Assembly (NCBI GenBank): GCA_016873805.1
Contig: VGVZ01000008.1
Span: forward strand, 66,592 to 105,308
Origin: Ignavibacteria bacterium
GTDB taxonomy: Bacteria; Bacteroidota; Ignavibacteria; UBA10030
Reading direction: 5' to 3'
DNA length: 38,717 nucleotides
Shown here: piece after piece, positions 26,883-32,389 of the stretch
Layout of the letters: every line of letters starts with the position of its first letter
Position numbering within the stretch: the first letter of the stretch is position 1
Position numbers and translations under genes: made by a program
The notes under the pieces: model-generated
Databases searched by the model: none
Seen by the model: the letters and a program-made list of their open reading frames with translations, nothing else
Told to the model about the DNA's origin: nothing

Positions 26883-27134
26883 ATGCGCGATCCTGCGACA
26901 CAGCTCGAATACGTAGAACGCGCTACCGTGGTTCATCACCGGTCCAACACGCTAGACTCCATCGATCGAGCGTTGGAGCGGATCGACGAACAACGTTACG
27001 GATGGTGTACGTCCTGTGGGGAATTGATTGAAACAGGCCGGCTTGAGGCTCTTCCATTCACGCAGTTCTGCATCTCGTGTAAGTCGGGTACAACACGTGG
27101 TGAGGGGCATCAACACCGAGGGCGGGCGGCGTGA
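26883..27134 (+). CDS. TraR/DksA-like zinc finger protein (second copy)
   Basis: The 83-residue protein carries ALERIDEQRYGWCTSCGELIETGRLEALPF followed by FCISC, a clear C4 zinc finger of the TraR/DksA type. It is shorter and more typical than the copy at 22793. The start is uncertain: a TTG at 26835 would add 16 residues, and neither site has a good ribosome site. It is transcribed away from the MarR gene. Function is not known. Confidence 0.75.
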   Translation: MRDPATQLEYVERATVVHHRSNTLDSIDRALERIDEQRYGWCTSCGELIETGRLEALPFTQFCISCKSGTTRGEGHQHRGRAA

Positions 27135-27276
27135 CGTTTATTCCGGACCGAGGGTCATTCGTACCGCAGCGACTCTACGTAGCGTCATATGGTTTCCATC
27201 TAACAAGAAAGTCTTCTTAGCTCACAACGTATCAAGCGGGCTCTTGACACCTCGACCGCCCCGATCCAGTACGTGC

Positions 27277-27336
27277 ATCTAACGCTCAGCATCACCGGCC
27301 CGCCGGAGGCGGGACCTCTCCAACCGGCTGTTGGGC
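27277..27336 (-). repeat. attC-like recombination site
   Basis: On the minus strand GCCCAAC (27336-27330, fits RYYYAAC) and GTTAGAT (27283-27277, fits GTTRRRY) bound a 60-bp imperfect palindrome. Its core is GGTCCCGCC TCC GGCGGGCC, a strong hairpin with a bulged T. It begins 6 nt after the stop of the cassette gene, the normal place of an integron attC site. Inner L boxes are weak (AGC/GCT only). Confidence 0.65.
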
Positions 27337-27825
27337 CGCCTGTCATTCAGAGAACGAGCCCGGCGTCGGCCGGCCAACCGACGGCCGGTCGGCATGGTCC
27401 TCATCCACAACAATTCCGCCACAGCTGTCACACTTGCCAGTTGCCGCGGCGACGCGCTCGGAAAGGCCTATCAGCTTGGCGCCGCACTGCGGGCAGATCG
27501 GAGCAAGCGAGCGCTTCCTGCGCTCCATCCGCCACAGCAGGACGCCAACGACGGTGATGTAGATAACGAATGCCGGTAGTGCGATCGAGAGTTTCAACCC
27601 GCGCTCGAGATGGGCGTCGGCCCAGCGCAGGAAGATCAGTTGGAAGACTCCCAGCGCAACACTGACAACGGCCAGGATGCGACTGTCTCGACGCGAAGCC
27701 AGGGTCGCGGCTGCACGCGCTTGGTTGAACGCCCCCCGTGTCAGCGGTTCCGTCATTCTTGCCTTCGCTCTTTCGCGACGCTGAGTCTCCGTCGCAGTCC
27801 GACCTCATCGTCCTCGTCGGCCCAA
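27283..27825 (-). mobile_element. Isolated integron-type gene cassette
   Basis: The 543-bp unit runs from TTGGGCCG (after the G at 27826) to the G of GTTAGAT at 27283 on the minus strand. If excised and circularised, the new right end reads GTTGGGCCG. This is perfectly complementary over 9 bp to CGGCCCAAC at the left end of the attC site, exactly as expected for a true cassette. The gene inside starts 69 nt from the 5' boundary and ends 6 nt before attC. No integrase gene or further cassette is seen, so it appears to be a lone cassette. Its codons are more G+C-rich than those of its neighbours. Confidence 0.65.
27343..27756 (-). CDS. Cassette-encoded membrane protein with zinc ribbon
   Basis: The 137-residue product has two membrane helices (ILAVVSVALGVFQLIFL and SIALPAFVIYITVVGVLLW). 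A cytoplasmic CxxC pair, CPQC and CDSC, forms a zinc ribbon followed by an acidic/Pro-rich tail. No family is recognised. It is the only gene in the integron-type cassette and has GAAGG 6 nt upstream of the ATG. Its function is unknown. Its composition differs from the surroundings, which fits acquisition by transfer. Confidence 0.65.
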   Translation of the reverse strand: MTEPLTRGAFNQARAAATLASRRDSRILAVVSVALGVFQLIFLRWADAHLERGLKLSIALPAFVIYITVVGVLLWRMERRKRSLAPICPQCGAKLIGLSERVAAATGKCDSCGGIVVDEDHADRPSVGRPTPGSFSE

Positions 27826-27826
27826 C

Positions 27827-28123
27827 TATCGATTGAGTGGTTTCCACATAAGACGCCTACGCCGTTGTCTCTCGGCATAACACGCCTCTTCAAATCTATA
27901 TCAATTCCTTGATATCCACAAATCTTTCTGGCTTTGGGCGTTTCGCATCGCGCAGAAAAGAACGCAGTCCCCGCAGATTTCAGCCCCCTAGCGTCTGTTC
28001 CTTGCGACAGGGTCAGATGATTCGCCGCGTGTGCAGACTCTACCAAAAAAGGGTTGGGGCCAGGAACCTCTATTCCCGGTCGGGAAATGGATGTCGAGAG
28101 AGGCGGATCAAGCCGGCTGATTT
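27827..28123. other. Non-coding stretch beside the cassette
   Basis: No gene is supported here. The 9-nt word TGGTTTCCA occurs on both sides of the cassette (about 27184 and 27838), but this may be chance. The region is probably remnant DNA from the same accessory island. Confidence 0.3.
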
Positions 28124-28804
28124 CTACTGGAATTGCGGTTCCAGACGGGTGATGCCGGAGTATTCCGGATATGTTCGGAGCTTTTGAATCGGAGTAAGTC
28201 CTTTCAGCGTTGGAAGCGGTCGGCTGTTGTTGTGGAATGAAAGGTATTCCACGAATTCGGTCAAGACCTCGTCGGCCTCAAGTTCGTCGAGTTTCTTCCG
28301 CATCATCCCGCCTATTCCGTAAAGGAGTGTCAGAGAGATGATCGGATCGGAGTCGTTTTTTGAAAAGAGAGAATGAACGATCCCCAGTGAGGTTGCAACT
28401 TGAGTAAAAATGTGAGGAGATGCGGACAAAGAGGGCGAAGTAAAAAGATCCGTCTCCGGTGTCTTTACTTCCCGAACGCGGAACGGGAAACTCGCACGCA
28501 CGAGTCGGAGGAAGTCGACTGCAGAGGCCGTATTCCGGAGGAGATAGATGTTTCCCACTTGTAGATGGGTATTGACGTCAAATGCCGTGAAGATTGTGGG
28601 ATAGAAATCTTGCCAGGGTTCGAGAAGCTGTTGTGTATCAATGTACACCAGAGCCCCCGGGGTAGGGGCATAACTTCCGAGAAGATCTCCCATCAGATTC
28701 AAGGAACGAAACCGTTCCCGATTCAACACGCGGCTCAAATCGGTCTGCACGCCCATATAGACTCCAACATGATGAGTACGATACGCCTGGAGAACATCCT
28801 TCAT
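28124..28804 (-). CDS. Integrase/transposase (rve) fold protein with lost catalytic residues
   Basis: The 226-residue intact ORF matches the catalytic core of IS481-like/retroviral-type integrases by order of segments. TPGALVYIDTQQL has the first Asp (D56). TIFTAFDVNTHLQVGNIYLLRNTASAVDFL comes next, then VKTPETDLFTS where the family has TDNGSEFTS, and finally FVEYLSFHNNSRPLPTLKGLTPIQKLR. The second catalytic Asp is replaced by Pro115, and the Glu helix (KVERFN) is replaced by DPIISLT near 153-159. No helix-turn-helix precedes it. Either it is a decayed transposase that has kept its frame or a domesticated protein. It lies divergent to moeA. Confidence 0.6.
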   Translation of the reverse strand: MKDVLQAYRTHHVGVYMGVQTDLSRVLNRERFRSLNLMGDLLGSYAPTPGALVYIDTQQLLEPWQDFYPTIFTAFDVNTHLQVGNIYLLRNTASAVDFLRLVRASFPFRVREVKTPETDLFTSPSLSASPHIFTQVATSLGIVHSLFSKNDSDPIISLTLLYGIGGMMRKKLDELEADEVLTEFVEYLSFHNNSRPLPTLKGLTPIQKLRTYPEYSGITRLEPQFQ

Positions 28805-29058
28805 ACTTCATGCCATGCGACGGAATTGCCTGCGATGCCGATCACTTGTGGGGAGATTCGTCCGCAATCATGCAATGATCGCTCGAAGGGATTGCCGGGA
28901 GAACGCAATCGGAGTAATGCCGTTGTTGTATATTCTACATGTTCAGAGTGGATTCGTAATGTTTGGTGAATAGAATCGGGGTTTGATTTTCGCTTCGTGT
29001 GTCGATATATTGATCGAGTTGTGGAATCCCGGTCGATTTCTCCATTCCTCTTCGCGAT

Positions 29059-30267
29059 ATGATCCAATCGAGCAAAGCCCGACAAATCATTCTTGATGCG
29101 TGTCCTCAGCTCGGCACAGAAAGCTCAGATCTCGCGTCCGCTCTCGGACGCATCGTCGCTAAGGATGTGGTTGCACACGAAGACATCCCTGCAGGCGACA
29201 ACTCCGGTATGGATGGATATGCCGTCCGGAGCGACGATACCTCCTCGCCGAACGGGCAGGTCGTGCTCAATCTGGTGGGGGAGGTGCGCGCAGGAGCTGT
29301 GTATCGAGATGAAGTTCGTGCCGGCGAATCGGTGAAGATCATGACCGGTGCGCCGATCCCGCGGGGGACAGATGCCGTGGTCGAAAGGGAACAGGTCGAG
29401 GAATCAGACGGGCGCGTGACCCTGAAGATACCTGTTCTAAGGGGGCGGCACATACGAAAGCGCGGGGAGGATATACAAGCTGGAAAGCTTGTTTTGGAGA
29501 AAGGGAGGCGGCTTCGGCCATACGAGATGGGAGTGCTTGCCTCTTTGGGGATCGAAAAAATCTCAGTGCATCGACGTCCCGAGGTCGCCCTTCTCACAAC
29601 AGGGGACGAGTTGACACCCGTCGGTAACGATCCAGCTCCCGGTCAGGTTCGAGATTCCAATGCGGTGACGCTGGCGGCGCAAATCTTCGAATGCGGAGGG
29701 AAAGTCATATCGCTCGATCCGTGTGGGGACGACGAAGTTCGCCTCGAAGAGGCATTGCGCAGAGGACTCTCTTCGGATGCATTGATCTCCACAGGGGGAG
29801 TCTCCGTGGGAGATTACGATCTTGTGTTGCGCGTCCTTGAACGGATCGGTGTGAGAATTCAGTTCTGGGGACTCAATATCAAGCCGGGAAAGCCGTTCGC
29901 GTTTGGACTCCATCTCCAGGCCGATCGGGTTGTCCCGGTATTTGCCCTTCCGGGCAATCCCGTATCTGCGGCGGTTATGTTTCTGCAATTTGTCCGGCCT
30001 GGTTTGATGAAGATGCAGGGGGCGACGCCGAGGGAGACCCTTTCGCTCTACGCCCGTCTTGAGGGGAAAATTCACAAGGCCGACGGGAAGCGACATTTCC
30101 TGCGAGGTATCGTCGGGAATGAAAGCGGCCAACTTGTTGTTCGACTAACGGACACTCAGAGCTCCGGTGCCCTGACCTCGCTCTTGCAAGCGAACTGCTT
30201 CATCATTGTTCCGGAAGAGACTCGAGAAATCAAACACGGGGATCTGGCCGAAATAGAACTGCTGTGA
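29059..30267 (+). CDS. moeA: Molybdopterin molybdenumtransferase
   Basis: The 402-residue enzyme inserts molybdate into adenylated molybdopterin to make molybdenum cofactor. Domain markers are DNSGMDGYAVRSDD near residue 48, a linker domain with RGTDAVVEREQVEE, the MogA-like fold with LLTTGDEL, STGGVSVGDYD, NIKPGKPFAFG and FALPGNPVSA, and a C-terminal beta domain. Length is normal. The ribosome site is weak. It heads moeA-moaD-moaE, 25 nt before the moaD start. Confidence 0.95.
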   Translation: MIQSSKARQIILDACPQLGTESSDLASALGRIVAKDVVAHEDIPAGDNSGMDGYAVRSDDTSSPNGQVVLNLVGEVRAGAVYRDEVRAGESVKIMTGAPIPRGTDAVVEREQVEESDGRVTLKIPVLRGRHIRKRGEDIQAGKLVLEKGRRLRPYEMGVLASLGIEKISVHRRPEVALLTTGDELTPVGNDPAPGQVRDSNAVTLAAQIFECGGKVISLDPCGDDEVRLEEALRRGLSSDALISTGGVSVGDYDLVLRVLERIGVRIQFWGLNIKPGKPFAFGLHLQADRVVPVFALPGNPVSAAVMFLQFVRPGLMKMQGATPRETLSLYARLEGKIHKADGKRHFLRGIVGNESGQLVVRLTDTQSSGALTSLLQANCFIIVPEETREIKHGDLAEIELL

Positions 30268-30292
30268 GGCATCTCTGTTGGAAGGATGGAAG

Positions 30293-30538
30293 GTGAAGAT
30301 TCAAGTCTGTTTTTTTTCCGTTGTTCGCGATATTGTCGGGACTGACGCGCGCCAATTGTCACTCCCGGATGGGTCCACGGCCGCAGTCGTCTTGGAAACA
30401 CTGGGGGCGGATCATCCCCGGCTCCTCGAGTGGAAGCACAGCATCCGCTTTGCCGTCAATCAGACGTATGCTCCTGCGGAGACGGTTCTCAACGAGGGGG
30501 ATGAAGTAGCACTGATCCCGCCGACAAGCGGAGGATAG
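30293..30538 (+). CDS. moaD: Molybdopterin synthase sulfur carrier subunit
   Basis: The 81-residue ubiquitin-fold protein ends in PPTSGG. Its C-terminal Gly-Gly is adenylated and thiocarboxylated to supply sulfur to molybdopterin. GTG at 30293 is the chosen start, with AGGA 6 nt upstream and the usual length; the TTG at 30278 would put extra residues before the first strand. The GGA GGA codons of the diglycine also form the Shine-Dalgarno of moaE. Confidence 0.93.
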   Translation: MKIQVCFFSVVRDIVGTDARQLSLPDGSTAAVVLETLGADHPRLLEWKHSIRFAVNQTYAPAETVLNEGDEVALIPPTSGG

Positions 30539-30541
30539 GTG

Positions 30542-30964
30542 ATGGTTGAACTCGTCCGGACAGAGATCGATATCCTGAGCGCTGTCAGCAAAGTGGGAGA
30601 TCCTTCTGCCGGCGCGATTGATGTCTTCATCGGCACGACGCGCAACACGCACAAAGGCAGAGGTGTTGAGTTGCTCGAGTATGAGTCCTATGAGTCCATG
30701 GCTCTGAAGGTGATGGAGAAGATCGTCGACGAAGCGCGGCGAACCTGGAATCTCAAAGGCGTGGCGGTTGTTCACAGGCTGGGGAAAGTCCGTGTTGGCG
30801 AGGCCAGCGTGGTGATCGCAGTCTCTGCAATGCACCGCGCGGAGGCCTTCGAAGGGTGCCGATTTCTTATCGATCAGCTGAAGAAGGAAGTTCCAATTTG
30901 GAAGAAAGAGTACTTCACGGATGGTCATGTCGAGTGGTCAGGATCCGATGTCGCCATCGGGTGA
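30542..30964 (+). CDS. moaE: Molybdopterin synthase catalytic subunit
   Basis: This 140-residue protein binds MoaD and converts precursor Z to molybdopterin. Motifs are GAIDVFIGTTRNTHKGRGV, LEYESYESMA, VVHRLGKVRVGEASVV, AMHRAEAFEGCRFLID and KKEVPIWKKEYF with the catalytic lysines. ATG at 30542 follows GGAGG by 7 nt; the GTG just before it belongs to the gap after the moaD stop. Confidence 0.95.
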   Translation: MVELVRTEIDILSAVSKVGDPSAGAIDVFIGTTRNTHKGRGVELLEYESYESMALKVMEKIVDEARRTWNLKGVAVVHRLGKVRVGEASVVIAVSAMHRAEAFEGCRFLIDQLKKEVPIWKKEYFTDGHVEWSGSDVAIG

Positions 30965-31086
30965 AGGCTTCCGGTGGTTGTCATCAATCGTGGTACCGGT
31001 TGTTCCAAGCGTCCAATCGAAACTCTGAATAATTCTCCTCCCTCACATGCATCAGAACCTCATCAAAGAATGATCGCGAGATTTCC

Positions 31087-31608
31087 ATGAAAGGATTGAT
31101 GGTTGGTTGCGCACTGCTCTTGATGAGCTGTGGGAGCGGAGAGATCTCTCCGGAGGACCTTGCTCAACAGGAGCTTGAGATCAAGGCTGTCGTCTACGGT
31201 CTCCATGCGTCGCTTGATCATGCATACTCGACGCAAACGGTGGACACGGATAGTCTGATTGAGCACTATTATGCGCCCGACACGTACTACGTCACCCCCT
31301 GGGGGAATACCGAGCCCTTGGATTCCACGAAGTGGCGAATCCGCACAACGAAGAGTCGGATCAAAGAGTATCAGTACTCGATTGAGAACCTGCGAGTGCG
31401 CACGTTCAATTCGGGGGGATACGCGTTCTTTATCCTTCGCCAGGCGTACGCGATCGACGGATACATGCTTGATGAGTATCTGCCGACCACCTTCATCCTG
31501 GAGAGACGGGAGGAGGGATGGCGGATCATACACATCCAGCGCACGACCGACTATCAGACCATTCAACAGTACGTCGAGATCCAACGACGGCGGGAGGAGG
31601 ACCGATAG
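31087..31608 (+). CDS. NTF2/SnoaL-like lipoprotein
   Basis: The 173-residue product has a lipoprotein signal (LMVGCALLLMSC, Cys15). A single NTF2-like alpha+beta fold follows: ELEIKAVVYGLHASLDHAYSTQTVDTDSLIEHYYAPDT, then beta strands ending RREEGWRIIHIQRT. This fold occurs in SnoaL and DUF4440 proteins, which range from enzymes to binding proteins. No catalytic set can be identified. No strong ribosome site is visible. Function is unknown. Confidence 0.75.
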   Translation: MKGLMVGCALLLMSCGSGEISPEDLAQQELEIKAVVYGLHASLDHAYSTQTVDTDSLIEHYYAPDTYYVTPWGNTEPLDSTKWRIRTTKSRIKEYQYSIENLRVRTFNSGGYAFFILRQAYAIDGYMLDEYLPTTFILERREEGWRIIHIQRTTDYQTIQQYVEIQRRREEDR

Positions 31609-31784
31609 CGACCGTCTGTCCTGACGGGAGTTCCCCGCTGCGATCGCAAGACCTCCAATCGTCGTCTTTCGAGATTGTTGTTACTTGCATTCAAAAGGAA
31701 GATTGCTTTACTTCGGTATAGTGCATGCCACGCCGGCAGTGCTTTCCGTTGATTTGGTCAACGAGACATCATGAGGCAGTCCAT

Positions 31785-32150
31785 ATGTATGCGATCGGCT
31801 TTCGATTCCTGGTCGCCGCTCTCCTGCTCGTCGCTGCCGGTTGCTCGGCAAATAAACTCACGACTGAGATGCGACAGAAGCTCGATCCACCACTGATCCG
31901 ACTTCTCGAAGGCCATGCGGTCGACGATGCAGACTATGAACAGTCTGCGCGTCCTGACGGAGCAAAAGAATACGCCGTCATCATACGAGGAACGAACCCG
32001 GAGGAAGTCCGGGCTGCCGGAATCCATCTGAACTCGATCTTTGGGGAAGTGATGACCGCACGCCTCACGACGGTGGAGCTCCTGAAAGTACTTCGACTTC
32101 CGTCGATCAAGTCTGTTCGGGCAGGCGACAAACCCCGCTCCCTCCAATAA
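31785..32150 (+). CDS. Stand-alone subtilase-propeptide-like lipoprotein
   Basis: This 121-residue product has a lipoprotein signal (VAALLLVAAGC, Cys20) followed by a region that aligns with residues 24-125 of the subtilase encoded downstream. Shared pieces are R-x-KL-P-x-I-x-LxE near the start and RAAGIHLNSIFGEVMTARLT matching RAAGVHTNSDFGRFVTARVA. This region in the subtilase is the N-terminal propeptide, which folds and inhibits the protease. The start at 31785 has GAGG 8 nt upstream; the longer frame is rejected. It may be a membrane-tethered inhibitor or chaperone of the protease. Homology is seen; the role is inferred. Confidence 0.75.
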   Translation: MYAIGFRFLVAALLLVAAGCSANKLTTEMRQKLDPPLIRLLEGHAVDDADYEQSARPDGAKEYAVIIRGTNPEEVRAAGIHLNSIFGEVMTARLTTVELLKVLRLPSIKSVRAGDKPRSLQ

Positions 32151-32168
32151 GATGATATTCTTGTCTAA

Positions 32169-32344
32169 CAGGTTGTTGAAAAAGTATTTTTCTGTCATTC
32201 TGAAGGAGCCCTGCCTGCCGCAGTGTACTACTACACGCAGGCAGGGAAGCGACTGAAGAATCTCGCTTTATGAGTCAGATTCTTCATCCCGCTAATAAAC
32301 AGCGGGATTCAGAATGACATTGGACCTCGTTTTTCAACACCCTG
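32169..32344. repeat. MITE-like palindromic element with terminal inverted repeats
   Basis: The 176-bp element starts CAGGTTGTTGAAAAA and ends with the inverse of CAGGGTGTTGAAAAA (one mismatch in 15). It also contains GTCATTCTGA / TCAGAATGAC arms, an inner CCTGCCTGC / GCAGGCAGG stem and ATCCCGCT / AGCGGGAT. CTAA flanks both ends (32165-32168 and 32345-32348), a likely 4-bp target duplication. It codes for nothing and lies between the propeptide lipoprotein and the subtilase. Confidence 0.65.
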
Positions 32345-32389
32345 CTAATTCAATCTTCAACCGTTAACCATTAAGGATAGGCGAAGACC

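Noticed and set aside
27193-27199. Second ATCTAAC word, which might be another attC end
   Set aside because: No partner GTTRRRY box or palindrome lies within the next 80 nt, so a second attC site is not supported.
28805-29058. Molybdenum-cofactor riboswitch before moeA
   Set aside because: I looked for a long structured leader with a terminator or masked ribosome site and did not see one that I could defend.
28801-29085. 94-codon minus-strand open frame upstream of the integrase-like gene
   Set aside because: It runs into the moeA start on the other strand, has no ribosome site and no recognisable domain, although it touches the next start as ATGA.
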